Notes: generated by a model from the letters alone, not told the origin. 64,000 bases of DNA from JADCRZ01 sp031399065 (GCA_031399065.1 JANNOM010000096.1:1-64000), one strand, 5' to 3'; numbered from the stretch's first letter, positions 8,030 to 18,364 are shown. Numbers and translations are program-made.

Positions 8030-11000
8030 TTATGCCATCAGCATATACTCTTTTAACACCGATTCTATTTCATCGAGGCGAAATGGTTTAGAGATAAAGC
8101 CATCCATACCGGAAGCGAGGCAACGTTCTTTATCTTCCTTCATGGCATCTGCGGTAAGTGCTATAATGGGTATATTGCATATAGGATCGGGCATTTTACG
8201 TATAATGCCGGTGGCCGTATATCCATCCATTTCAGGCATATTAACGTCCATAAAAATAAGCACTGGTTCGCAGCCAGGTATTTTATCGATAGCTTCTTTT
8301 CCATTAACTGCCTTAATTACTTCAAAGCCCATTTTTCTCATTACTTCCGATATCAGCAGCATGTTGATAGGGTCGTCTTCTACCACCATTATGCTGGCGG
8401 TTTCTGTAAGCCGCCTGATGCTATGAATATCCTGGTCGGGCACGGCATGAGTGTTCTGCTTTTCGAATATAGATAATAGGGTTTCATAAAGTTCGTACAG
8501 CTTCACCGGTTTGGAAAGGAATTGCTGAATGCCTGCACTTTCCGCCTCCCGTTTATAAAGATCCTTTTCCAGCGACGATAACATCAGCACGAACGGATTA
8601 CGCAATTCGCCGGAACTGTTTTTTATTTTCTTTATCAGCGTAATGCCATCCATTTCAGGCATGTGATGGTCGGTGATAATCAGATCGAACGCTTGTTTTC
8701 GGTCAGCAGCTTCTTTCATTATATGAAGTGCTTCGCTGCCCTTGCTGGCCAGCGTACAATCTATCTGGAAATATTTAAAGATGCCGCTCATCAGCTGCAG
8801 ATTACTTAGGTTATCATCCACAACCAGAACGCGTTGCAACAGGGGCTTTTGAGATGGCAGCATCATGGGTGCTTCATTTTCCACTTCCAACGGTAAATGC
8901 AGTGTAAATGTGCTGCCGGATCCATCTTCACTCACTACCGTCAGGTCTCCCCCCATCAGTTCTGCCAGGCTGCGGGAGATGGTGAGTCCCAGCCCTGTAC
9001 CGCCGTATTTACGCGTGGTAGAAGAATCTGCCTGCGTAAAACTTTCGAATATTTTTTTAAGCTTAGACCGGTCGATGCCGATACCTGTATCTTTTATACA
9101 AATGGACACATTCAGAAACCTGAGGTCGTTCTTTTGGTACACCGTACCTGTTTTGTTAACGGCCACTGCTATTTCGCCGGAAGTGGTGAATTTAACGGCA
9201 TTACCCAGCAGGTTTACCAATACCTGCCTGATGCGCGCGGCATCTCCTTTAAACTGGGAGGGTATTTCCGGATCGAACGAATAGATCATTTCCAGTTTTT
9301 TCTCGAAGGCTTTTACCGTCAGCAGGTTTACCGTTTCTTCCACCAGTTCATCTAAATTAAAAGGAGTAGAATCTATCATCAGCTTACCTGCTTCCAGCTT
9401 CGAGAAATCAAGTATGTCGTTGATAATATCCAGTAGGCCGTAGGCCGATTTACGTACGTTCTCCAGGTATTCCCGTTGCGGCCGTTGCAGTTCCGTAGTA
9501 AGTACCAGGTCGTTGAATCCGATGATCCCGTTCATGGGTGTGCGCAGTTCATGACTCATATTGGCCATAAACTCGCTTTTGGCGTTACTGGCCTGCTCTG
9601 CCTGTTCTTTTGCTTCTATCAGTTCCAGTTGAATATTGTTCCTCATAATTGCCCCGGCCATAGAAGATGCAAAAGACTGCAGAATGGAAAATTCAGCTTC
9701 CTGCCAGATGCGCTTTTCTTTCCGCTCATCGAAGCCCACAAAGCCCCAGAACTGGTCTTTTACGAAAATGGGCAATGCCAGTAAAGAAACGATTCCTTTC
9801 GCCGTATACCTTTCGTTCAGATAGGGGTCGGGTGACAGATTGCCTGCCGACCAGGTATAAGGCTCGTTTTGCTGTAGCGGTTCAATAAAACTCTGGATCC
9901 GGGCAAAGGGAATATCGCTCATATGCGGAAGACCCATGGTAACGTTTGCCGGGTTCTCTGTCCATTCATTAATCTGCGAGGTCTTCCAAACATTTTCCAG
10001 GCTGTCAAAATGATTTTTAAAAACATATACCCGGTCTATCGCAAGATCGTTCCCCAGCACTTCTATAGCTTGCCCAATGGCTTCGTCTATTTCGGTATTA
10101 ACCAGCAACGAATGGGTTGCTTTGGCGGCGGCACGTAATAAATGATCTTTCTTGATCACTTTCTCTTCGGCCTCCACACGATCCGTTACATTTAAACCGA
10201 TAGCCTGTATTTCCGACACTTCCGGGGTGTCGTTGAGCAGTGCCAGGAATTCCCACTCCGTCCAGAGAAATTTTGCGGAGCCGGCAATGGGTTTTCTAAG
10301 CAGCAGTTTATTTACTTTGCCTGGGTGCCGCCAGCAGTCTTCCGCCACTTCGCGGCAATGCGGGATATCTTTGGGATAAATAGTAGTGTAAAAAGGAATG
10401 CCCAGCAGCTCTTCGGGGGTATGGACAAATGTTTCGTAAAAAGCCTCATTGGCATAGGTAAAATCTCCTTTTTTGTTGATCCTTACTACGTAGTTGGTTT
10501 GGGAGCTTAATATCGAAGTGAGGTATTGCTTTTCTTTTAGTAACTGGTTGCGTGCTACCTGCAACTCTCCATAATTGGATTTATTGCTGCGGAACAGCGG
10601 CTCCAATACCAGGATGCTTAATAGTATCAGGATAAAGATAAAGCATACGAATTTACCGGTGTTTATGGCCGAAGCTTTTTCCAGTTCTTCATCCATCACG
10701 GAAGTATAGTGCGCTGTTAGTGTTCCCATGATGCCGTACAGTCTTTCCCCATTGGCAAGAAAATTAGTATCGTTATAGGCACGTTCATTATTGGCCGCCC
10801 CGGGAGCAGCCAGCCGGCTGGCGGTATTTATAAAGTTATCGTAAAGAGGCTGGCTTTTTTCCATCAGGTTATTAGCCTGAGAAGTGTTAAAGCCAATAGG
10901 CAATACAACCACTGTACTTTTTCCGTGAAGAATACGATAACCCTCGGCAAGCGTAGTAAGGGACTTTCTCAATTTTAATTGAATAAGCAGTCTTTGTGAG

Positions 11001-11212
11001 GGGCGGGGTAACGGGCTGCTTAGCAACAGGGCCTGCTTGGTGATCTGCTCCAGCAGCATACACTGGTTGCTGGATATACTGGTAATGTATAGCATTTTCT
11101 TATGCTCCTGCCCTTTAACCCTTACGAGATAATAACCAAAAAAGCTGGACATTAAAACAATCGCCACCAGTACAACGGATATCCGCAAAAGCTTCCCGAA
11201 CGGTTTAGTCAT
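8030..11212 (-). CDS. Hybrid sensor histidine kinase with two receiver domains
   Basis: A 1060-residue membrane-bound hybrid kinase. Order of domains: membrane segment (about 10-30), extracytoplasmic sensor (about 32-185) and second membrane segment (about 187-206). Then come PAS (about 230-345), GAF (about 365-525) and HisKA with phospho-acceptor H554 in NMSHELRTPMNG. An HATPase_c domain (DTGIGI near 708-713, GGTGLGL near 737-743) is followed by two receiver domains with phospho-acceptors D848 (ITDHHMPEMDG) and D989 (FMDVNMPEMDG). All key residues are present, so it is expected to be active in a phosphorelay. No output regulator lies next to it, and the signal is unknown. It is apparently monocistronic. 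Confidence 0.93.
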   Translation of the reverse strand: MTKPFGKLLRISVVLVAIVLMSSFFGYYLVRVKGQEHKKMLYITSISSNQCMLLEQITKQALLLSSPLPRPSQRLLIQLKLRKSLTTLAEGYRILHGKSTVVVLPIGFNTSQANNLMEKSQPLYDNFINTASRLAAPGAANNERAYNDTNFLANGERLYGIMGTLTAHYTSVMDEELEKASAINTGKFVCFIFILILLSILVLEPLFRSNKSNYGELQVARNQLLKEKQYLTSILSSQTNYVVRINKKGDFTYANEAFYETFVHTPEELLGIPFYTTIYPKDIPHCREVAEDCWRHPGKVNKLLLRKPIAGSAKFLWTEWEFLALLNDTPEVSEIQAIGLNVTDRVEAEEKVIKKDHLLRAAAKATHSLLVNTEIDEAIGQAIEVLGNDLAIDRVYVFKNHFDSLENVWKTSQINEWTENPANVTMGLPHMSDIPFARIQSFIEPLQQNEPYTWSAGNLSPDPYLNERYTAKGIVSLLALPIFVKDQFWGFVGFDERKEKRIWQEAEFSILQSFASSMAGAIMRNNIQLELIEAKEQAEQASNAKSEFMANMSHELRTPMNGIIGFNDLVLTTELQRPQREYLENVRKSAYGLLDIINDILDFSKLEAGKLMIDSTPFNLDELVEETVNLLTVKAFEKKLEMIYSFDPEIPSQFKGDAARIRQVLVNLLGNAVKFTTSGEIAVAVNKTGTVYQKNDLRFLNVSICIKDTGIGIDRSKLKKIFESFTQADSSTTRKYGGTGLGLTISRSLAELMGGDLTVVSEDGSGSTFTLHLPLEVENEAPMMLPSQKPLLQRVLVVDDNLSNLQLMSGIFKYFQIDCTLASKGSEALHIMKEAADRKQAFDLIITDHHMPEMDGITLIKKIKNSSGELRNPFVLMLSSLEKDLYKREAESAGIQQFLSKPVKLYELYETLLSIFEKQNTHAVPDQDIHSIRRLTETASIMVVEDDPINMLLISEVMRKMGFEVIKAVNGKEAIDKIPGCEPVLIFMDVNMPEMDGYTATGIIRKMPDPICNIPIIALTADAMKEDKERCLASGMDGFISKPFRLDEIESVLKEYMLMA

Positions 11213-11360
11213 GATGTATAAGCAGATTTCGATACAAATAACTGCAAAACAGGTATTTATATTGTAGAGTGCTTAATTATATGAACGGCTTACCCATTAT
11301 CATTCAACTCTTCCGGTAACTCTTTTATTCCACGGAAATCGTGCGGCATTGCCCCGCTAT

Positions 11361-12803
11361 TTAGTCTTTTATAAAACGCTGTACCGAAAGATAGTTGTCA
11401 CCGGTTATTTTCAGCATATAAACTCCTCTGCCGAGGGTTCCTATATCGATGGTCTTACGGAGAAACCTGTCCGGTTTAGAAAACACATTGGATCTTAGTA
11501 TTTTTCCATCGGGGCTAATAACTGTTGCATTCAGAACACCGGTCAGGTTGTTAGCGACTTCCAACACCAGGAAATCGCTGACCGGATTGGGATAAATTTT
11601 CAGGCTTTCCGCAAGTCCTGCTGTAGAAAACGAAACCGGTTTTGCATCAAAGTATTTAACCGTTCCGTCCAGGTCCGTTTGTGAAAGCCGGTAATAGCTC
11701 GACCCGTCCAGTGGGGAAAAATCGGTGTATGTATAGCTGTTCCCACGGCCCTGTGCGGCGGCAGGCACTTTGCCAATCGTACTGAACCTGCTTCCATCCG
11801 GTGAACGTTCGATAGTGAAAAACGCATTATTTTGCTCGTACGATGTCGACCAGGTTATGGTTGCTTTTCTTGTACTTGTACTGGTGCTACTTGCAGTAAC
11901 CTTATATTCTTCCAGAACAACCGGCAATATGGCGCCGACGCGTTGCTGAGATAACATCCATTGGTAAATATTTCTTCCCGGAACGAATTGATAGTCAAGC
12001 GCACTATAGGGAGGATACTCCCAGAAAGCATGATTATTTCCGGGAAGGGTCACGAGCCTCGCAGCTGTATCGGGAAGGATGGGGCTGGCGTTTATAGCGT
12101 CAACATAGGGTTTAGAAACTTCGGTATGCCATCCATCATCCTGACTGCTAATTGCAAGTACCGGCAGGTTAGCAGTCGCCATATTATTTGCATACTCAAC
12201 GCTATCCTTTCCTGCTGCCGACAACGTCACTATACCTGCAAGTCGTCTGGCGTAACTTACAGAATGCCCGGCACCCCAGAATGTAAATCCTCCTCCCATA
12301 CTGATTCCCATAAGGTATATCCTGGTGGTATCGACAGAGTAGCGTGCAAGAGCGTAATTGATTGCATTATTAACTAATACGTGAGCGCGAAAATCATTTC
12401 CACCTGAGGCGGCGCCATCAGTTGTTTGTGGAATAAATACTATCGGCTCGAGGTATTCCCCATTCACGGTGAAACCATCAGGGAAAAGACCCTGGGCAAT
12501 CAATTGCGGCAGGGAAGCCTGCAAAAGGCCCCTGTTCTCATTACCAGGCCCCGACACTCTCTGTAGCCCCGCCAGGCTGCCATCACCCCATTGGTTGGCC
12601 CCATGAAAAAAGACGATAAGCGGATATCTTTTGGTTGTGGTGTAATTGTTGGGAAGGGACTCATAAAAGGCTTTTATTATAATGTCTATATTAACGTTAG
12701 GAACTGGAGTAAGTGTTCTTTGAGCAAATAAATTACCTGCATACATAAGAAGCAGGAAAGTCAGGATAATAGTTGGTTTTGCGTAAGCGTAAAAACGTTT
12801 CAT
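11361..12803 (-). CDS. Secreted alpha/beta-hydrolase esterase (PHB-depolymerase-like) with T9SS sorting domain
   Basis: A 480-residue secreted protein with a signal peptide (about 1-27, ending LFAQ) and an alpha/beta-hydrolase domain (about 55-290). The nucleophile is S168 in GISMGG, an acidic pair lies at D222/D223, and a candidate catalytic His is H258 in GNNHAFWEY. After a linker comes a fibronectin-like or beta-sandwich segment (about 300-395). The C-terminal type A sorting domain for the type IX secretion system begins near IYPNPVSDFL and ends RFIKD. The hydrolase resembles LpqC/PHB-depolymerase-type esterases that cleave polyesters or feruloyl esters; the real substrate cannot be read from the sequence. 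Confidence 0.85.
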   Translation of the reverse strand: MKRFYAYAKPTIILTFLLLMYAGNLFAQRTLTPVPNVNIDIIIKAFYESLPNNYTTTKRYPLIVFFHGANQWGDGSLAGLQRVSGPGNENRGLLQASLPQLIAQGLFPDGFTVNGEYLEPIVFIPQTTDGAASGGNDFRAHVLVNNAINYALARYSVDTTRIYLMGISMGGGFTFWGAGHSVSYARRLAGIVTLSAAGKDSVEYANNMATANLPVLAISSQDDGWHTEVSKPYVDAINASPILPDTAARLVTLPGNNHAFWEYPPYSALDYQFVPGRNIYQWMLSQQRVGAILPVVLEEYKVTASSTSTSTRKATITWSTSYEQNNAFFTIERSPDGSRFSTIGKVPAAAQGRGNSYTYTDFSPLDGSSYYRLSQTDLDGTVKYFDAKPVSFSTAGLAESLKIYPNPVSDFLVLEVANNLTGVLNATVISPDGKILRSNVFSKPDRFLRKTIDIGTLGRGVYMLKITGDNYLSVQRFIKD

Positions 12804-12942
12804 ACTAACTCATTGTGTGGATAATGTAAAGGAGCTGAAAAGTTACAACTTTATATGCATAAATGATCAATCGCACCTGGATTTCGAATACGGTAGAGAT
12901 AGCTGATTTCGTGGGCTGGCTTCACTCTCATGCCATCTATCA

Positions 12943-15900
12943 TCAGCTGAATAGGTATAGCACGTCTTCCTTTGTCAGGTTCTTAACGAACCCGTCGTCG
13001 TCTGCTATCAGTTCTCGTGCCAGGGAGCGTTTTCGATCCTGGAGCTGCAGTATTTTGTCTTCGATGGTGTCTTTGCAAATCATGCGATAGGCAAAAATAC
13101 TTTTGGTTTGCCCGATACGGTGTGTCCGGTCAATGGCCTGCTGTTCTACGGCAGGGTTCCACCACGGGTCTACGATGTATACATAGTCGGCGGCTGTAAG
13201 GTTAAGACCCACCCCACCCGCTTTTAACGATATCAGGAAAACCCTGCATTCATCATTATTCTGGAAGCTCTGTATCGCTTTCTCCCGATCGGTGGCGGAA
13301 GTGCTGCCATCGAAATATTCGTACCTGATATCGAGTTCCTTCAGTTTCTGGCGTATTAACGCCAGCATACCCAGGAACTGGGAGAACACCAGTGCTTTGT
13401 GATTGCCTATATTTTCAGCGATTTCCCGGGTAAGTTCTTCCAGCTTGATAGATACGTTGGGGTAAGGTTCCGGTTCGTTGAGTATAGACGGCGAATCGCA
13501 GATTTGCCGCAACTTCATAAGACCCTGCAGAATGGTAAGCTGCGATTTTTGTATACCCTGCGTATCGATCACACCGAGTATCTTGTCGCGGTAATCGTTC
13601 CGATAAGCATCATAGATGTTACGCTGTTCTTCCTCCATTTCGCAAAACAGAATGGTTTCCGTTTTGGCGGGCAGGTCTTTGGCCACCTGTTCTTTAGTGC
13701 GCCTTAGTATAAAAGGAAAAAGCAACTTGCGCAGGTGATCCTTTCGTTCGGAGTCTCCGAATTTGTCGATGGGTATGGCAAATTCCTGGCGGAAAAACTC
13801 CAGGCTGCCCAGCATCCCCGGGTTGAGAAAGTTCATCTGAGCAAATATGTCGAAGGTATTATTCTGCAATGGAGTACCGCTCATGCACAACCGCTGCTTG
13901 GCCCTTAACAGTCCTGCAGCCTTGGTCACCTTACTCGCCGGATTCTTGATGGCCTGCGATTCGTCCAGCACCACGCAATCGAATTCACCTTCCACCATTA
14001 GCTTGATATCGCTTCTAAGGGTGCCGTAGGTCGTGATCACGATATTATGACCCTGTATCACTTCCCGGTCGCGCGTGCGATCGCCACCATGGTGTATATA
14101 ACGCGTAAGAGCAGGCGTAAACTTCTTTATTTCATTTTCCCAGTTGAACATCAGCGTGGTAGGACAAACGACCAGGGCGTTCAGTCTGCCGTTTTTATCG
14201 TGGTAGTTTTGTAGGAAAGAAAGTGCCTGCACCGTTTTTCCCAAACCCATATCGTCTGCCAGTATGCCTCCCCAATGCACTTCGCTCAGGTAATTGAGCC
14301 ATTGAAAACCAAACACCTGGTAAGGTCTTAAAATAGGCTGCAGATGCTCGGGTGCAGGTATATGCGAAATGCTTTTAAACCCGCGGAGGCGGTCGTATTT
14401 TTGTTCCAGTTGTACAAAAAGCTCTTCTTCGTTCCTGTTTTCATACAGCTCGTCGATTACGCTCATGTGAAACTTGGAGAGCTTCATATCGCTGTTCTTT
14501 CCTTCGCCCACCCGGAACAGCAGCGAGTACTTTTTGATCCATTCTTCCGGAAGTATGCCGAGGCTGCCGTCGTTTAACTGTACAAACTGCTGCTTGTTGC
14601 CCAGGGCTCTTTTTACTTCGGCGATCGTTACTTTCTGATCTCCGAAAAGAATATCCACTTTAGCATCGAACCAATCGGTATTGCTGCTGATATGAATACG
14701 GGTTTGTGGTTTCTCGGTATTGAACCGGAAGTTCTTCAGTGCCTCGAAACCGTAAACGGGCACTTTCATATCTTTCATGGCGTCCACAAACAGGAAAAAC
14801 CAATTGTTTTTCAGCACATCTCCGCCTTTCAGTACCAGGTTGTGCGAGCCTTCCGGCTTTATAAAATTAGAGTGAAGCGCTTCCAGCCTTTCTATAAACT
14901 GGCTCTCCACTTCCCGGTTACGGTGAACGATCAGTACTTTTTCCCCGTCAGGTATAATGATCTCTGCCTTATCGCCGGCTTTTGTTTCAAAACCTTTATA
15001 GGAGAATATCGGCTGAAATACCAGGTAGTCTCCTTTTTCCTGCAACAGCAGTCTTTTTTCCGGTTCCCCGTCTTTTACTTCTTTTACCAGCACCGGGTCA
15101 AATTCTACGTCGTACATTTTTGCCAGGGGCAGAATAAACGACTTCAGTTGCCGGGGCCACTCTTCCTTGTTGACGACCATCCTGTTCTTACCCGCAAACT
15201 TCTCTACGTTGGTTACATCCTCAATATTATTCCACAGATATAGATTTTCGTCCTGAAAAAAAAGCAGACTGCTGTTTAGTTCATTGCCCGTTACTTCCAT
15301 ATTATTGCCATTGATGCTTACCCAGCAGGATATTTCATACTTGTCTTTTTTTACCTGTACTTTAAAATGCGGGATAATAAAATCCGGCACGATGCCCAGA
15401 GTTTTGAGGTTGTCCGTTTTAAAGGGTTTATGTCCCTGCAAATAAAACACGAAGGGATTAGAAGCAACATCCTGGAAGATCTTCTTCAGCCTGGGATGAA
15501 GGTATTCTATCATCAGGTGCCTGGTTTCTTCGGGCAGTTCGTCCGTTTCCTGGTGAATGATGTTCTCCCATATTCCACTGAAGGGAGAGTTGCGATTCAG
15601 GTACTTGGTAACTTCTGATTCCTGCATGCGGCGAAGGGAGGGTAGTAACTGCCTGTCTTCTTCCGTAAGTACATCGGTATTTACAAACTTGGAGAGATCT
15701 ATTTTTTCCGTTTTACCTATAAATGCTTTTTGCTCATCGTCTGTTTCTGCCTGCACGGCTTCTACCAGGAAGAAGGGGTAGGATTTATGGTTGAAATTGA
15801 ACACTACACCCAGCCTGAGCGCCGACCTGGCGGCCGCGGGTGCCATTGGCAGCCTGTCTTCCTGCACGGCTACTTCCACTTCCACGGGTCGCGGCTTATT

Positions 15901-16704
15901 TACGGCAACGGGGTTGATCCGTTTTATAGACAAATCCAGCACTCTCAGAAAGGGCTTACCTTCTTTGTAAGCAAATTCGAATTTGCCTTTCAGATCGTCG
16001 TTCAACGAATAGCCGTACGCTTCCAGCAGTTTGTTCTTTTCTTTGTCCCAGTTGCGGATAGAGTCGAAATAATGGGGCCCGTGCGTTTGGAGCAGCTGTA
16101 CCAGTATGATCACTTTGGGGAGACAAAGGGGGTGTTCCGTATCTTCGTAATCGCAGCTTGTATCGAAGTTTCGCTCTTCGTTTTTACGTATCACCACGGG
16201 ATATACCTTATTGTCCAACTCCACATTTGCCTTTACCATCTCATCCTGCGCATAATCTATCTTCACTTTTTGAGCTCTCAGATATTCATCAGCCAGGGTA
16301 TATGTTTCGGGCGAGCAAAGCAGTTTGATGGTTTTAAGATCGATGAACTTCATCTTTACCACCGTATGCCGCTGATCGTAACTTGTTTTTTCCGCTTTCA
16401 GCATATTCTTATCCAGCAGTTCCTGCAAATGGATAAGCGCGGCCGATTCGTGCCGGCATATATCCCCCAGGTTATAGGGGCAACTGCAGCGAAGAGAGAG
16501 TGTTTTGGGATCTTTAAACTTCTGCACGTTCACTTTATAATATGTAGCATAGCTATCGTCTTTTACCCGGAAGGTAACAGATCCCAGCAGTTCATCATAT
16601 TCTATCAGTTCTACGAATCCGTTAGCATGAATTTTTTTTCCTCTACGGATCACTTCATCCGTTCCGTTCGTGTATACATATTTGATAAGGTGCGGTAGCG
16701 CCAT
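12943..16704 (-). CDS. SWI2/SNF2 helicase-like ATPase with N-terminal SWIM zinc finger
   Basis: A 1253-residue DNA-dependent ATPase. The N-terminus has a SWIM zinc-binding motif (CSCPYNLGDICRH, about residues 70-85). A long middle region of about 650 residues follows, then the SNF2 motor. Walker A is DDMGLGKT near residue 820, motif II is DESQ near 916, and motif VI is the HRIGQTKSIFAYR region near the C-terminus. Bacterial SWIM-SNF2 proteins are related to RapA-like and chromatin-remodelling ATPases and are thought to work on DNA-protein complexes; the precise role is unknown. The start MALPHLIKYVYTNG fits a cytosolic protein. It is monocistronic and divergent from the M28-like gene. Confidence 0.9.
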   Translation of the reverse strand: MALPHLIKYVYTNGTDEVIRRGKKIHANGFVELIEYDELLGSVTFRVKDDSYATYYKVNVQKFKDPKTLSLRCSCPYNLGDICRHESAALIHLQELLDKNMLKAEKTSYDQRHTVVKMKFIDLKTIKLLCSPETYTLADEYLRAQKVKIDYAQDEMVKANVELDNKVYPVVIRKNEERNFDTSCDYEDTEHPLCLPKVIILVQLLQTHGPHYFDSIRNWDKEKNKLLEAYGYSLNDDLKGKFEFAYKEGKPFLRVLDLSIKRINPVAVNKPRPVEVEVAVQEDRLPMAPAAARSALRLGVVFNFNHKSYPFFLVEAVQAETDDEQKAFIGKTEKIDLSKFVNTDVLTEEDRQLLPSLRRMQESEVTKYLNRNSPFSGIWENIIHQETDELPEETRHLMIEYLHPRLKKIFQDVASNPFVFYLQGHKPFKTDNLKTLGIVPDFIIPHFKVQVKKDKYEISCWVSINGNNMEVTGNELNSSLLFFQDENLYLWNNIEDVTNVEKFAGKNRMVVNKEEWPRQLKSFILPLAKMYDVEFDPVLVKEVKDGEPEKRLLLQEKGDYLVFQPIFSYKGFETKAGDKAEIIIPDGEKVLIVHRNREVESQFIERLEALHSNFIKPEGSHNLVLKGGDVLKNNWFFLFVDAMKDMKVPVYGFEALKNFRFNTEKPQTRIHISSNTDWFDAKVDILFGDQKVTIAEVKRALGNKQQFVQLNDGSLGILPEEWIKKYSLLFRVGEGKNSDMKLSKFHMSVIDELYENRNEEELFVQLEQKYDRLRGFKSISHIPAPEHLQPILRPYQVFGFQWLNYLSEVHWGGILADDMGLGKTVQALSFLQNYHDKNGRLNALVVCPTTLMFNWENEIKKFTPALTRYIHHGGDRTRDREVIQGHNIVITTYGTLRSDIKLMVEGEFDCVVLDESQAIKNPASKVTKAAGLLRAKQRLCMSGTPLQNNTFDIFAQMNFLNPGMLGSLEFFRQEFAIPIDKFGDSERKDHLRKLLFPFILRRTKEQVAKDLPAKTETILFCEMEEEQRNIYDAYRNDYRDKILGVIDTQGIQKSQLTILQGLMKLRQICDSPSILNEPEPYPNVSIKLEELTREIAENIGNHKALVFSQFLGMLALIRQKLKELDIRYEYFDGSTSATDREKAIQSFQNNDECRVFLISLKAGGVGLNLTAADYVYIVDPWWNPAVEQQAIDRTHRIGQTKSIFAYRMICKDTIEDKILQLQDRKRSLARELIADDDGFVKNLTKEDVLYLFS

Positions 16705-16856
16705 TCCTTTTGATTTACTATTTAAACCGGCCCGGGTGCCTGTAAACCGACCCGTTCAGAAAAAGCCAATCTGCAAAAGTAACGGAAAAAAGACGAGGTG
16801 TGGAAATACAAATTCGTTTTTCACAACATTTAATCCGGGAATATAATAGGACACTA

Positions 16857-16864
16857 TACCTTTG
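16857..16864 (+). promoter_or_regulatory. -7 promoter element for the M28-like gene
   Basis: TACCTTTG fits TAnnTTTG and lies 32 nt before the ATG at 16897. No clear -33 TTTG box is seen. Confidence 0.5.
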
Positions 16865-16896
16865 CATCATAATCAACGAATTGTAAACAACAGACC

Positions 16897-17910
16897 ATGA
16901 ATTCCCGGATCAGCCTTTTCCTCTTGTCACTCGTGACAGTATTCACCGCGGCACCACTCAACGCTCAGAAATTAAAAAAATCGGATAAGGCTATCATTGC
17001 CCATCTTTCCACCCACGTAACCCATTTGTCTTATGATAAAGCACCCGGTCAGCAACCTGGCGAACAGGCGGCTATCGACTATATAAGTTCCCAGTTCAAG
17101 CTAACCGGAATAGAACCTAAGGGAGATAACGGAACCTATGTTCATACGTTCGAGATTGCTGAAGGGATAGAAATAAGTTCCAACACACATTTATTCATCA
17201 ATGGCGACGAGATTGCCAGGGGGACTTATTTTCCCTTGCTTATGTCACCTTCTGTTCATTTGGAAGCCGCTCCCTCTTTATCACTCCACGAATCCGGGGA
17301 GCCCTGGTTTATGGATCTCAAAGAAATATTAACTGACAGCATTTCAGAAAACGCCGGACAGCTGAATTCCATTATTGCTGCCCGGGCAAAGGAGGTGAAA
17401 GGAAAAGGATGTACCGCTCTTTTCATATACAATACGTCCGATGTGGAAGACGGCATAACATTCGACGGAAAACAAACGCCCGATTCACTGGCATTGCCCG
17501 TGATTTATATTTCCCGTTCGGTGGCACAAAAACACTTCAGCGACGAAACGGCTATGCTGGATATTAAATTGAATGTGTCGTTTACAGAAAAAAAACATAC
17601 CGGCAGATATGTTATTGGTTTTATTAACAACAATGCCGCCAAGACGATTATGATAGGCACAAATGAAAGTGCCGACAACGCGGCCACGCTGATAGAGATC
17701 GGGAGTCTGCTTAAAAATAGCCGCTCTAAAAACAATAACTTCTTACTGGTGGCATTTTTCGATAAACAGCCTGCGAAGCCTGGTGTTGTCGCAAGCGGAA
17801 AATACTCCGCATCAGAATCACCCAAAGAAAATTACATGATCAATGTAAGCGGTACGCCCGACACGGAGAAGCTGAATTATATTTATACCATCGTGGAAAA
17901 AGCGAAATGA
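16897..17910 (+). CDS. Exported M28-peptidase-like protein with degenerate active site
   Basis: A 337-residue exported protein: signal peptide (about 1-24), an N-terminal segment typical of M28 aminopeptidases (HLSYDKAPGQQPGEQAAIDYI), a PA-like insert (about 95-230), then a residual peptidase core. In active M28 enzymes the core begins with a GAHYD motif and continues ADDNASG, then an EE pair. Here the equivalent is IMIGTNESADNAATLIEIG (251-269) and FFDKQPAKPG (288-297). The metal-binding His, the YD aspartate and the catalytic EE are therefore absent, and the C-terminal metal-ligand segments are missing. It is read as a non-catalytic descendant or a gene in decay. The IPExxxVDY gene follows 19 bp later and may be cotranscribed. 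Confidence 0.7.
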   Translation: MNSRISLFLLSLVTVFTAAPLNAQKLKKSDKAIIAHLSTHVTHLSYDKAPGQQPGEQAAIDYISSQFKLTGIEPKGDNGTYVHTFEIAEGIEISSNTHLFINGDEIARGTYFPLLMSPSVHLEAAPSLSLHESGEPWFMDLKEILTDSISENAGQLNSIIAARAKEVKGKGCTALFIYNTSDVEDGITFDGKQTPDSLALPVIYISRSVAQKHFSDETAMLDIKLNVSFTEKKHTGRYVIGFINNNAAKTIMIGTNESADNAATLIEIGSLLKNSRSKNNNFLLVAFFDKQPAKPGVVASGKYSASESPKENYMINVSGTPDTEKLNYIYTIVEKAK

Positions 17911-17929
17911 TTTTGCTATTTTAGCACCT

Positions 17930-18364
17930 ATGAAGTTTAAGCTGGATACCGGCGGTATGGAGGAAGAATTCTTTGAAGGCACGCGCTTGCTGGGCATTGT
18001 AGCTCCTGTAAAGGATTACCAGTTATGCTGGCAACTGAACCAGATCTTTCGGTTTAAATTCAGGATCAATAACGGTATAGAAATACAGCTCAATAAAAAA
18101 CAGCGTAACTATTTTTTCACCGTATATGAATACTGCGAACCGCATTGTTCGCTTAATCATTATCTGTACAATAATGAACACGATGGGGAGTTTCTTCTCC
18201 CTGAATTTAAACACCTCGATTATTTATGGCTAATGAAGGGAGATCCTGTAGAGGACGATGCCATTTCACATATCATCAGCAGTATAAAGAATATTAACGG
18301 GGTGCAGCTGGTAACCGAACTTACCAATGAAAAGATAAAAAACAAAGGGCACCTTATATTTTAA
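17930..18364 (+). CDS. IPExxxVDY family protein
   Basis: A 144-residue soluble protein carrying the variant signature LPEFKHLDYLW (about residues 87-97) of the Bacteroidota IPExxxVDY family. In that family the N-terminal half (here VKDYQLCWQLNQIFRFKF) is also conserved. The function is unknown; family members are often found near pyk or rnc, neither of which is in this window. The gene starts 19 bp after the M28-like gene and ends convergently to rho, 76 bp away. Confidence 0.75.
   Translation: MKFKLDTGGMEEEFFEGTRLLGIVAPVKDYQLCWQLNQIFRFKFRINNGIEIQLNKKQRNYFFTVYEYCEPHCSLNHYLYNNEHDGEFLLPEFKHLDYLWLMKGDPVEDDAISHIISSIKNINGVQLVTELTNEKIKNKGHLIF

Noticed and set aside
12816..12824. Perfect DnaA-box TTATCCACA on the minus strand
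   Set aside because: A lone copy with no neighbouring boxes; about one chance match per 130 kb of single strand is expected, so a single hit in 64 kb read on both strands is not informative.
15730..16698. 322-residue open frame on the plus strand
   Set aside because: Lies wholly antisense to the SWIM-SNF2 gene, has no recognisable domain and is rich in His/Phe/Gln, as expected for a reverse-strand shadow of a long gene.
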